Assembly (NCBI RefSeq): GCF_008304605.1
Contig: NZ_PIJY01000021.1
Coordinates: forward strand, 1 to 64,000
Direction of reading: 5' to 3'
Length of the DNA: 64,000 nucleotides
Source: Oceanobacillus polygoni
GTDB taxonomy: Bacteria; Bacillota; Bacilli; Bacillales; Amphibacillaceae
Part shown: positions 17,264 through 24,719 of the stretch, piece by piece
How the letters are laid out: the number at the start of each line of letters is the position of its first letter
How positions within the stretch are numbered: position 1 is the stretch's first letter
Program-made: the position numbers and the translations under genes
Notes under the pieces: model-generated
What the model was told of the DNA's origin: nothing
Database searches by the model: none
Seen by the model: the letters and a program-made list of their open reading frames with translations, nothing else

Positions 17264-18610
17264 ATGGTTGAAGAAATATTTGATACGTTGATGATATTCG
17301 GTATGTTATTGATTGCTGGAGTAGCTATCCGTGAGACTGTTCCTTTTTTTCAACGGTTTCTGATTCCGTCCAGTGTAATTGCTGGATTTTTAGGACTAAT
17401 TCTTGGCCAACAAGTGTTAGGTTGGATTACGATTCCTGAATCATTCGAATCTATTCCTATTTATGCAATGTATATTTTGATGACCTGTGTACCTTTGGGG
17501 ATTACCGTTACAGGTAAGAAAATTGTACAGCATATGGATTTTGCCTTTGGTAACATGGTTATGTATGGATTCCAATTAGCTTTTGGTGTTTTAATCGGGA
17601 TTATACTTCTCCGTTTCTGGCCCGGTCTGCCTGATGGTTGGGGCTTGATGGCTGTTGCAGCGTTCTTCGGCTCTCATGGTAGTGTTCCGATTGTCTCTAG
17701 TGTCATTGATCCCACTGGAGAGCTTGGTGCTCAGAGTATGGGGATGGTTATGGCTACATTAGGTGTATTAATAGCTATCATACCAGGTATTATTTTAGCC
17801 AACTATGGTATTCGTCGTGGATGGGGTACTTTTACGAAGGATATTAAGAATAAAGATAAGAGCTTCTTCCGCGGTATTCTGCCTGAAAAAGACCGTAAGC
17901 CGATAGGCAGACTTACTGTCAATCCAAGTAACGTAACGTCACTCGCTTTCCAGCTAGGTATTCTTGCTGTCAGTTTTAAGTTTGGTGAGCTCGTTTTATC
18001 GAGTATTGGGGCGCTAATTCCATTCATGGGTAATATCCCTTCGATGATTTACGGTATTGTCGGTTCACTTATTTTATGGCCGCTTATGAAAATGGTGAAG
18101 TTTGATGGGTATGTTGATAAGCCGACCATTAATGAAATAAGTAATTTCTCTCTAGAAATTATTATTTTAACTGCTTGCGCTTCTATTCAGTTAAGTATTA
18201 TTAGCAAATTCTTCATGCCTCTGTTAATCTTAACAATTATTATTTGTGGTATTACATTCATTTTCATCCATTTATGGTATAGGAAAATTAATAATCCTGA
18301 ATGGTTTGAAAAGTCTTTGATGAACTATGGTATGGCAACGGGTTCCAACCCGCAGGGACTTTCTCTTGTGCGCATTGTTGATCCTAATAATGAATCTAGT
18401 ATTTACGAGGCACTGGGTGTCTATAATGCTGTCTTTTTCTGGAATAAACTCCTCCTGCCTCTAGCTGCATCCTTGATACTCGTAGGTACGGTAGTTCCTG
18501 TTTATCTCATAGGAATTGGTTTAATGGTTGTTCCGTTAGTGTTAGCCTTTCTTCTCTTCAGAAAGAAGAAAGTTAGTGGAAGTTCTAACTCTTCGCGGAA
18601 ATCTGGTTGA
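17264..18610 (+). CDS. GltS-type sodium/carboxylate symporter
   Basis: This 448-residue protein has about 10-12 membrane segments and the internal duplication of GltS (sodium/glutamate symporter) carriers. Re-entrant-loop motifs are visible in both halves: AAFFGSHGSVPIVSSVID (about 135-152) and NYGMATGSNPQGLSLVR (about 365-381). The start is ATG 17264, just after AAGGGTGGGTG. Divergence from canonical GltS, and its place beside the M24-fold enzyme, suggest it imports that enzyme's substrate rather than glutamate; this is inference. Confidence 0.75.
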   Translation: MVEEIFDTLMIFGMLLIAGVAIRETVPFFQRFLIPSSVIAGFLGLILGQQVLGWITIPESFESIPIYAMYILMTCVPLGITVTGKKIVQHMDFAFGNMVMYGFQLAFGVLIGIILLRFWPGLPDGWGLMAVAAFFGSHGSVPIVSSVIDPTGELGAQSMGMVMATLGVLIAIIPGIILANYGIRRGWGTFTKDIKNKDKSFFRGILPEKDRKPIGRLTVNPSNVTSLAFQLGILAVSFKFGELVLSSIGALIPFMGNIPSMIYGIVGSLILWPLMKMVKFDGYVDKPTINEISNFSLEIIILTACASIQLSIISKFFMPLLILTIIICGITFIFIHLWYRKINNPEWFEKSLMNYGMATGSNPQGLSLVRIVDPNNESSIYEALGVYNAVFFWNKLLLPLAASLILVGTVVPVYLIGIGLMVVPLVLAFLLFRKKKVSGSSNSSRKSG

Positions 18611-18688
18611 CAATTAAAGTTAAACATGACTATTTTGTCTTGCCTTTTAGGTAAAATTCTCAGTACTAGTAGTGGAGGAGGGTTATAA

Positions 18689-18733
18689 ATGTCTTTAGGT
18701 GATCTACAGAGTGAATTAATGTTAAAAAAATAA
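18689..18733 (+). CDS. Very short frame with strong ribosome binding site (14 codons)
   Basis: GGAGGAGGG is followed at 6 bases by ATG and 14 codons (MSLGDLQSELMLKK). Such a strong site suggests translation. It may be the stump of a deleted gene after the carrier or a leader peptide. Confidence 0.2.
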   Translation: MSLGDLQSELMLKK

Positions 18734-18782
18734 GAGAACGAATTACCTTTCAATAGATTCGATAGATATTGTTTAAGAATAT

Positions 18783-18791
18783 TGCTATAAT
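18783..18791 (+). promoter_or_regulatory. Extended -10 promoter of the toxin gene
   Basis: TGCTATAAT is a perfect -10 hexamer with a TGn extension, about 70 bases before the toxin start. The -35 region is weak. Confidence 0.5.
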
Positions 18792-18829
18792 TAGAGTTGT
18801 AGCAACCACATAAAGCGGATGGACGGTTG

Positions 18830-18854
18830 ACCATCTCCCATGAGGGGAGGTGGT
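18830..18854 (+). promoter_or_regulatory. Hairpin hiding the toxin ribosome binding site
   Basis: ACCATCTCCC (18830-18839) can pair over 10 bp with GGGAGGTGGT (18845-18854), burying the whole Shine-Dalgarno. This type of structure limits translation of type I toxins until the RNA is processed. Confidence 0.55.
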
Positions 18855-18859
18855 ATAAA

Positions 18860-18964
18860 ATGACGACATATGAAGCAATCATCATTGCACTGACATCGAG
18901 TATAGTTCTAGTAAATGTGCTAGCACTAGTTGTGCAGATCGTCAAAGAAACAAGAAAAAAGTAA
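18860..18964 (+). CDS. Putative holin-like type I toxin (TxpA/BsrG-like)
   Basis: This is a 34-residue membrane peptide: MTTYEAIIIALTSSIVLVNV, then LALVVQIVKETRKK. The pattern M-x-x-Y-E-A, a single membrane helix and a basic tail is that of the small peptides annotated 'putative holin-like toxin', which in B. subtilis depolarise membranes and are silenced by antisense RNA. GGGAGGTGG precedes the ATG at 6 bases and is sequestered in a hairpin. It is too short for routine gene callers. The antitoxin RNA was not identified for certain; the region 19010-19090, with two further hairpins, is the likely place. Confidence 0.7.
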   Translation: MTTYEAIIIALTSSIVLVNVLALVVQIVKETRKK

Positions 18965-19005
18965 CCGTCCTTCGCCCGATCAAAGTTTAGGATAGGTTAC
19001 TTTTT
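18956..19005 (+). terminator. Terminator of the toxin mRNA
   Basis: AAAAAGTAACC (18956-18966) is an exact inverted repeat of GGTTACTTTTT (18995-19005) and ends in a T-run. It overlaps the last toxin codons and, being symmetrical, could work in both directions. Confidence 0.7.
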
Positions 19006-19393
19006 AAAACTTAACCAACTATTCTGGTCAGCCGCTCTTCATGCGGCATGTAGTTGCTTTGGCTGAGTGTTAGTAGCACTCAGTCTATTTTATTATATAT
19101 TGCTTCTTAACTTATTATACATGAATTCATTACCTATATGCAATAATTCTATAATCGATTTGTGAAGGTCAAGAATATTGTTGAATTCAAGAAAAACATT
19201 TTGATTGATGATTTGATACTCGTGTAATGCGATAACTGTTCTCAGTAAACCTCAAGATATATTCATGATGAATGACTGAATCCATTAACGTAACTGTAAC
19301 ATAATTAGTTACCTGTCACTCCAGCATGCAACGATGCGTTTTATGTACTGGTTGAGCCAGCTCCAGGGAGAAAAGAGACGTATTGGCTTTGAT
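19006..19393. other. Region after the toxin, possible antitoxin RNA
   Basis: It holds GCCGC/GCGGC (about 19031-19047) and CTGAGTG/CACTCAG (about 19064-19084, followed by TCTATTTT) hairpins like those found beside txpA-type genes. The rest is AT-rich with no open frame. Confidence 0.3.
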
Positions 19394-19429
19394 GAGGGCA
19401 CTGAAAATCTTATGATTTTCAGTGCCCTC
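19394..19429. terminator. 16-bp perfect hairpin after the LysR gene
   Basis: GAGGGCACTGAAAATC (19394-19409) pairs perfectly with 19414-19429 around a 4-base loop. It lies 46 bases past the stop of the minus-strand LysR gene. There is no clear T-run in either direction, so termination is likely but not certain. Confidence 0.5.
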
Positions 19430-19475
19430 CGATCTTTGCCCGTTTTTTCTCTCCATAGCCAGATTAATGAGTAAG

Positions 19476-20369
19476 CTAACGGAAGAAAGAATGACCCTCA
19501 GTCCTACCGATTTCCATAAAAACTTCTATCGCAGGTAATAGATAACGTTCCGAGTGATAGGCAAAATAAACCGTTCTTTCAGGTAAGAGGTTATTTAAAT
19601 AGATTAATTTAATCTTATCGGATGAATTGGATGTTATAAAATTTTCCGGCACAACTGCTAGACCAAGACCGGCCTCTACCATGCTGCGCGCTGTTTCCAA
19701 ACTTTCTACCTCGTATTCATAATTAGGTGTAAAGCCTGCTTTTTGGCAGACATCAATAAAAGTGTTTCTAACTTCAAACCCCTCAAGACTATGAATAATC
19801 ATCTCGTCTTTCAAACCTGTTATATCAATATTATTGCTTAGATGTTCAAATGGATGATCAATTGGCGTGATTAGTACATATTTCTCTTGGAAAATAGGTT
19901 CATATTTAAGCTCATTTTCCTTATTTATATTAGATGTAATCCCAATATGTAGGTCATAACTTTCCAATGCTTGTTCTATTTCTTTTGGCCCCATTTCATG
20001 GATTTTTATTCGGATATTCGGATAGACCTTCTTGAAACGATAAATGATTGGAGTGATAAAGTAGCGATATGATTCAATCATTCCAATGCTTAAAATCCCT
20101 GCACCCTCATTTTTTACATCATTCATTTCCTTATAAATACTACCGAAATAAGTTAATATCTTACAAGCATGCCTATATAAGATTTTTCCGGGTTCCGTTA
20201 AAGTCAAATTTCTGGTGCTTCTTTCAAATAATATGCAATCAAGCTCCTTTTCTAAAGCTTTAATTGCGTTACTTAAAGAAGGCTGTGAAATATGCAATTC
20301 TTCAGCTGCACGTGTAAATTGTTTATGTTTTACGACGACTTGGAAGTACTTAAGTGTTCGAATATCCAT
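19476..20369 (-). CDS. LysR-type transcriptional regulator
   Basis: This 297-residue regulator has the N-terminal winged helix-turn-helix FTRAAEELHISQPSLSNAIK (about 18-37) and a complete effector-binding domain (about 90-290). It is divergently transcribed from the GltS/ureohydrolase operon, with about 125 bases between the start codons. By the usual LysR arrangement it probably controls that operon in response to its substrate. The ATG at 20369 has AAAGGAGTAG upstream. Nothing in it is broken. Confidence 0.88.
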   Translation of the reverse strand: MDIRTLKYFQVVVKHKQFTRAAEELHISQPSLSNAIKALEKELDCILFERSTRNLTLTEPGKILYRHACKILTYFGSIYKEMNDVKNEGAGILSIGMIESYRYFITPIIYRFKKVYPNIRIKIHEMGPKEIEQALESYDLHIGITSNINKENELKYEPIFQEKYVLITPIDHPFEHLSNNIDITGLKDEMIIHSLEGFEVRNTFIDVCQKAGFTPNYEYEVESLETARSMVEAGLGLAVVPENFITSNSSDKIKLIYLNNLLPERTVYFAYHSERYLLPAIEVFMEIGRTEGHSFFR

Positions 20370-20494
20370 ATGCTACTCCTTTATAGCTTAAAGCTATGAA
20401 TTTATAAGAAAATAGTATTTGTTATTATATGACTAAACATTTAAAATTGCAACATAAGTAAGCGTCTTCTTTATAAAGTTAGGGGGTGAATGGT

Positions 20495-21727
20495 TTGGAA
20501 GAATCAGGTGGAATGTTAATTCTTGAAGTTGATATGATTACCTTTGCTGCAATTGGAGCAATCCTTTTAATGATAGGGAAGTGGGTGGTAAATCGATACG
20601 AAATCTTTTGGAAATATACCATTCCAAGCCCTGTTATTGGTGGATTTGGTTTTGCTATTTTGATGTGGATCGTTTATGAATTTGGTCTATTTGAAATTGA
20701 GTTTGATAATACGCTCTATGATTTGTTTATGTTTATTTTCTTCGTAACGATTGGACTAACAAGTGGCTTAACCTTGTTAAAAAAGGGTGGAAAATTACTC
20801 CTTATTTATATGCTTGTTTGTTGGTTCTTAGCATTGATGCAAAATGGAATCAGCATAAGTGTTTCCTCGTTAACGGGATTGGACCCACTTATCGGTATGA
20901 TGGCAGGGCAAGCCTCGATGCAAGGTGGTCATGGAATGGCTGCTTCACTGGCTCCACTCATTGAATCGCTTGGTGGAGATAATGCCCTTACTGTAGGAAT
21001 GGCAGCTTCTACATATGGTCTCATAGCAGGCTCTTTGCTGGGAGGACCTATTGGAAACTGGCTCATTAAGCGAAACAAGCTAAAAATAGAAACAGAAGAA
21101 GGAAACCTGGACGAACTTTCCAAGGAGTTAAAAGAGGAAGAAAATGAAAAAATTACTGCTCGATCTGTGACAGTTGCGGGCGCTGTCATATTTGTTATCC
21201 TCGCGATTGGTTTACCTACCGCAAATTGGATTACGGAGTTAACTGGTTTCTCTATCCCAGGTCATATTTTTAGTTTATTTCTCGGTATCATTTTCCGATC
21301 ACTCTTTGAAAAGCATGCATTTGTTAAAGATTCAAACAAGGCCATGGAAATGATTTCAACAGTTTCTTTAAACATGTTTTTAGTAATGGCAATGATGAAT
21401 CTGAGAATATGGGAACTGTATGAATTGGCATTGCCACTCATGGTTCTGCTTATCATGCAAACAATCGTTACTGTTTTAATTGCTATATTCATCATGTATA
21501 GAGTTTTAGGCAGAAATTATGATGCGGCAGTTATGTCTTCTGGATTTATTGGTCACGGTCTTGGTGCGACACCAAATGGACTGGTTGTCATGAATGCAAT
21601 CTGTACAAAATACGGTGTCATTTCAAGAAAGGCTTTCATCATTATTCCAATCGCAGGTACAGTGTTAACGGATGTTGTAGGAGTACCACTGTTTGTTTTT
21701 CTTGCCAATTTATTTGCAGGTCTATAA
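20495..21727 (+). CDS. Sodium/glutamate symporter family carrier (GltS-like)
   Basis: This 410-residue carrier has about 11 membrane helices and both GltS loops: QASMQGGHGMAASLAPL (about 142-158) and GFIGHGLGATPNGLVVMNA (about 352-370). A charged cytoplasmic loop (about 195-230) separates the halves. The start is TTG 20495, 7 bases after AGGGGGTGA; the GTG at 20486 is part of that site. It lies 29 bases before the ureohydrolase gene in an operon divergent from LysR, so it probably imports the guanidino substrate rather than glutamate. Confidence 0.82.
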   Translation: MEESGGMLILEVDMITFAAIGAILLMIGKWVVNRYEIFWKYTIPSPVIGGFGFAILMWIVYEFGLFEIEFDNTLYDLFMFIFFVTIGLTSGLTLLKKGGKLLLIYMLVCWFLALMQNGISISVSSLTGLDPLIGMMAGQASMQGGHGMAASLAPLIESLGGDNALTVGMAASTYGLIAGSLLGGPIGNWLIKRNKLKIETEEGNLDELSKELKEEENEKITARSVTVAGAVIFVILAIGLPTANWITELTGFSIPGHIFSLFLGIIFRSLFEKHAFVKDSNKAMEMISTVSLNMFLVMAMMNLRIWELYELALPLMVLLIMQTIVTVLIAIFIMYRVLGRNYDAAVMSSGFIGHGLGATPNGLVVMNAICTKYGVISRKAFIIIPIAGTVLTDVVGVPLFVFLANLFAGL

Positions 21728-21756
21728 TTTAATTCATTTCTAGGGAGGTATTACAA

Positions 21757-22698
21757 ATGGAAAAATATAATATGCCAATTACAGGAATTGCTTCATTTGC
21801 AAAATATCCAATTGTGAGCGATTGGGAGAAGATTGATGCAGATATCGCCGTATTGGGTATACCTTATGATACAGGAGTAGGCTTCTTATCAGGCTGTCGT
21901 TTTGGTCCGAGAAGAATCCGTGAAGTTTCCACCCATTATGCACGGGGGGATGCTGGTTTTTATGATCCTGAAAGTGATGAGGTATTGTTAGGAGCCCCTG
22001 CGAAAATTGTTGATGTCGGTGATGCAGATGTTGTACATGGTAAAATTGAGCATTCATTTGATGCGATTGAATATGCTGTCAGGAAAATTCGCGAGCAAGG
22101 AGTAATCCCTGCCATTATGGGGGGAGATCATTCGATTTCTATCCCGGTGGCACGCGGGTTAAAAGATGAGGGGGATGTTACAGTTATTCAACTGGACGCT
22201 CATTTAGACTGGTCAGATACTCCAGGTGGTCAAACGTTAGGAAATGGCAGTCCAATGAGAAGAATGTCCGAAATGGGACATATTAAAGACATGGTGCAAA
22301 TTGGTCTGCGTGGACTAGGAAGCAGTCGGAAAGAAGACTTTGATGCGGCTAAAGCTTATAATAGTCAACTTATCTCAGCCAGGGAAGCTTCTAAATTAGG
22401 TGTGGAAGGGATTATTGACCGCATTCCTAAGGCGGACAAGTACTACGTGACAATTGATATCGATTGTTTTGATATTTCTCTTGCAACTGGTACAGGATCT
22501 CCATCTCCTGGTGGTTTTTCCTTTGACTTTTTAAACGATATCCTAGTGGGGATTGCTGAGAAAGGAAATGTTATCTGTTTTGACCTAGTGGAAGTCGCCC
22601 CTCAGTATGATCCAACCGGAGCAACATCTCGAGTTGCCGCAATGACAATGTTGAATTTTATGGGACATATTATAAAAAATAAACCGAGGTATGAGTAA
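21757..22698 (+). CDS. Ureohydrolase (agmatinase/guanidino-acid hydrolase family)
   Basis: This 313-residue Mn-dependent enzyme hydrolyses a guanidino group to urea plus an amine. The metal-binding motifs are complete: GGDHSISIPV (about 127), QLDAHLDWSD (about 147-156) and TIDIDCFDISL (about 231-241). The N-terminal GCRFGPRRIR is typical of agmatinase-like members. The operon with a carboxylate-type carrier favours an acidic guanidino substrate such as guanidinobutyrate or guanidinopropionate over agmatine; this is inference. GGGAGG precedes the ATG. A fragment of a close paralogue of its C-terminus lies at 27702. Confidence 0.85.
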   Translation: MEKYNMPITGIASFAKYPIVSDWEKIDADIAVLGIPYDTGVGFLSGCRFGPRRIREVSTHYARGDAGFYDPESDEVLLGAPAKIVDVGDADVVHGKIEHSFDAIEYAVRKIREQGVIPAIMGGDHSISIPVARGLKDEGDVTVIQLDAHLDWSDTPGGQTLGNGSPMRRMSEMGHIKDMVQIGLRGLGSSRKEDFDAAKAYNSQLISAREASKLGVEGIIDRIPKADKYYVTIDIDCFDISLATGTGSPSPGGFSFDFLNDILVGIAEKGNVICFDLVEVAPQYDPTGATSRVAAMTMLNFMGHIIKNKPRYE

Positions 22699-22741
22699 TT
22701 TTCAAACACGTGCAGGGGAGTTTTCATTAAATCTTAAAGTA

Positions 22742-22775
22742 GGTTCACATCTAAAAATAGGTGTGGACCACTTTT
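22742..22775 (+). terminator. Terminator of the GltS-ureohydrolase operon
   Basis: GGTTCACATC (22742-22751) pairs with GGTGTGGACC (22760-22769) over 10 bp including two G-U pairs, followed by ACTTTTT. A diverged copy is at 27838. Confidence 0.8.
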
Positions 22776-22833
22776 TAATTATTGAGTAGTACATAATCAA
22801 CTTCAAGACAATAGACTAGCAATCTATTAAGGT

Positions 22834-23129
22834 TATTTTCGAAACACCGAACCACTGATATCTCGCTGTTCAACTGGACCTGTAAATGGCAAACGCATTC
22901 CAATACTCCATTTCTAGATTGTATCGACATCTGCTGGAGAAGCAATTCTATTTTCAACTAATGACATTGCTTCTCTCGCTAATGCGCTTTGCCAATACCA
23001 ATTTTGGCTCATGCAATTTATCTCGCGTTCTTCAAGGTGACGTAAGGAATGCCGACCTATGGATTGCCATTTCTGTTTATCAAAGTAGTCTTCGCCTATA
23101 TCTACATACATTTCTTTGCGGGTTAACAA
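22834..23129 (-). pseudogene. Remnant of a 3-hydroxyacyl-CoA dehydrogenase-type protein
   Basis: On the minus strand the frame reads SALAREAMSLVENRIASPAD, then V-D-T-I, then an in-frame TAG, then WSIGMRLPFTGPVEQRDISG and a stop. These are hallmark stretches of the C-terminal domain of 3-hydroxyacyl-CoA/carnitine dehydrogenases. The Rossmann half is missing, and the part before residue 40 is unrelated. It is converging with the ureohydrolase operon and is clearly dead. Confidence 0.65.
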
Positions 23130-23157
23130 ATAATAAGAGATATAGAATGGCGCCTGT

Positions 23158-23211
23158 TATAAAGGAAATAGCCGAGATAGAGAATATCAGTGTTGAAAAG
23201 TTGGGGGGAGC
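23158..23211 (+). pseudogene. Fragment of a sigma factor region 4
   Basis: The frame KEIAEIENISVEKLG at this site closely matches KEIAEIENTSVEAVKSWG of the sigma factor at 8464, at the DNA level too (AAAGGAAATAGCCGAGATAG is shared). Only about 18 codons remain. It is the scar of a second copy of that element. Confidence 0.55.
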
Positions 23212-23311
23212 GGAATTTATCTCTTATTTAAGAAACTCTGGTTTCTTCTAAGTTGTTTCTCGTGCACGATATCAATGCTTTGAATCACTAAAGAATGCCT
23301 TATAAAGAAAA

Positions 23312-23330
23312 AACCACCGAACCGGTGGTT
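23312..23330 (-). terminator. Terminator of the minus-strand XRE transcript
   Basis: AACCACCG/CGGTGGTT stem with a 3-base loop, followed on the minus strand by TTTTTTTC. Confidence 0.75.
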
Positions 23331-23352
23331 GTAAAATTTCTCGAAGAAATAC

Positions 23353-23508
23353 TTATAATGAAAGACCTCTATCTTTTTTTGCTCTCTTTTCTACCTTCTG
23401 TTCTTTACTATTCTGTTTTTCCTTTTTTTGTTGAATATGCTTATCAAATTGTTCTGTCTTTTCTTTAAAGGACTTACCGAATCCGTCTTTATCAGCTATT
23501 TTTTGCAT
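23353..23508 (-). CDS. Small highly charged protein or C-terminal remnant
   Basis: A 51-codon frame from an ATG at 23508 is dominated by K, E and Q (MQKIADKDGFGKSFKEKTEQ, then an alternating K/E/Q tail). There is no convincing ribosome binding site, and the frame is open for 20-odd codons before the ATG, overlapping the end of the XRE gene. This suggests the tail of a longer lost protein. It ends just before a terminator. Family not recognised. Confidence 0.3.
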   Translation of the reverse strand: MQKIADKDGFGKSFKEKTEQFDKHIQQKKEKQNSKEQKVEKRAKKDRGLSL

Positions 23509-23542
23509 ATTGTTTTTTGGGGTATCGTCAGAGAAATGCGGA

Positions 23543-24112
23543 TTATGCTCTGTTATATATCCATAGAATTGTTGTTACAGAATCACTACTATTTTCCCAA
23601 GATTTTGATAGCGAACCATCCATTGTCATGGTATCTCCTTCACTTAGAACATAATTTACATTCTCCACTTCAATTTCCAATTTCCCTTCTAGAATTAATA
23701 AAAATTCATCCACTCCATTGTTAGAAAACTTACTAGAAGTTGATGCACCAGGGTTTAGCTTAGAAAGGTATACCTCTAATTTGCTATCAGGGTGTGTCAG
23801 TAAATATTCTAGCATATTATTTGTTGATCCAGAGGATAAAGAAGGTCTTTCGCTTTTTCGAATAATGACTGGGTTTTTACTTTGGCTCTCCTGATTAACA
23901 TTGTCACTAAAAAGCATAGTCAATTTAACATCAATTGCATCAGCTAGTTTAATGATAGAATCGATAGAAGCACTTGTAAGACCTCTTTCAAATTGACTAA
24001 TAAAACTAGGAGTTAATCCAGTTATTTTACTTACCTTGTTAATAGAAATATTTTTATTCAATCGCATATCTCTAATTTTTTTTCCAATCTCTACTTGAGA
24101 ATATTCTTCCAA
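23543..24112 (-). CDS. XRE-family regulator with C-terminal cupin domain
   Basis: This 189-residue regulator has an N-terminal helix-turn-helix (about 10-65, ISINKVSKITGLTPSFISQF) and a C-terminal cupin (about 115-185) with LEVYLSKLNPGAS and LLILEGKLEIEVENVNYVLS. In this class, known for amine and amino-acid catabolic genes (PuuR-like), the cupin is thought to sense the inducer. TTG at 24112 is the likely start, following AAGGGGGGG. A shared palindrome near 24286, 26106 and 26346 is a candidate operator, and the nearby FAD amine oxidase and cupin genes are candidate targets. Confidence 0.82.
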   Translation of the reverse strand: MEEYSQVEIGKKIRDMRLNKNISINKVSKITGLTPSFISQFERGLTSASIDSIIKLADAIDVKLTMLFSDNVNQESQSKNPVIIRKSERPSLSSGSTNNMLEYLLTHPDSKLEVYLSKLNPGASTSSKFSNNGVDEFLLILEGKLEIEVENVNYVLSEGDTMTMDGSLSKSWENSSDSVTTILWIYNRA

Positions 24113-24285
24113 TTTTTTACCCCCCCTTAATGTAAAACACATTGACTGCATATATAATAACAAATTTCATATCTCCAAACGCCATAATTAAATGGTAGCT
24201 AACTGAACTCATAGTATCGGTTATGCTATGAGTTGGGGATTAACAAAAAATGTTTTTTTGAATTAATATATATGTTATATTAATT

Positions 24286-24310
24286 ATAACTTAGTTAACT
24301 CATACTTAAT
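24286..24310. promoter_or_regulatory. Operator-like element, copy 1
   Basis: TATAACTTAGTTAACTCATA followed by CTTAA is almost the same as the element at 26111-26135, apart from a small insertion. It lies before the Spo0E-like gene. Confidence 0.45.
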
Positions 24311-24345
24311 AGGTCGTGAGTGAATAAAATTGGGGGAAAATTATC

Positions 24346-24495
24346 GTGGTTAAAGATGCTTTATTAGAAAAAATTGAAGAATATAGAGAGATAATGATTT
24401 CATTGAGTGATTATAATGATTTGAATTCTACAGTGGTCATTGAATCCAGCATGGAACTAGATGAATTAATTAATGAATATCAAAAACTTTTATAG
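24346..24495 (+). CDS. Spo0E-like aspartyl-phosphate phosphatase
   Basis: This 49-residue protein is of the Spo0E family, small helical hairpins that dephosphorylate Spo0A~P and hold back sporulation. The signature S-x-E-L-D is present in SSMELDELINEYQKLL at the C-terminal helix, and the first helix is LLEKIEEYREIMISL. The start is GTG 24346, with TTGGGGGAAAA upstream. It is followed by a strong terminator. The upstream operator-like element links it to the amine oxidase locus, so a metabolic signal might feed into sporulation control; this is inference. Confidence 0.75.
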   Translation: MVKDALLEKIEEYREIMISLSDYNDLNSTVVIESSMELDELINEYQKLL

Positions 24496-24577
24496 TCATC
24501 ACATAACATCACCATGATTACACTATTAATAGACGGATAAAAAAAGACATGAGTTCTTTTCCTTATACTGCAATATT

Positions 24578-24615
24578 AAAAGGTCTACTAAACCTTAGAG
24601 TTTAGTAGACCTTTT
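24578..24615. terminator. Bidirectional terminator
   Basis: A 16-bp perfect stem, AAAAGGTCTACTAAAC (24578-24593) with 24600-24615, and a 6-base loop. A- and T-runs on the two sides allow it to end both the Spo0E-like gene and the convergent amine oxidase gene. Confidence 0.88.
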
Positions 24616-24719
24616 GGATCTTTAAATGTTATAGGGAGACAAATTATTCTGATTGTAGGTAATAATAAAATCGTTTTCATTTCTTTGCTCCCTTAGTTAA
24701 TATTACATGACAATCTAAT

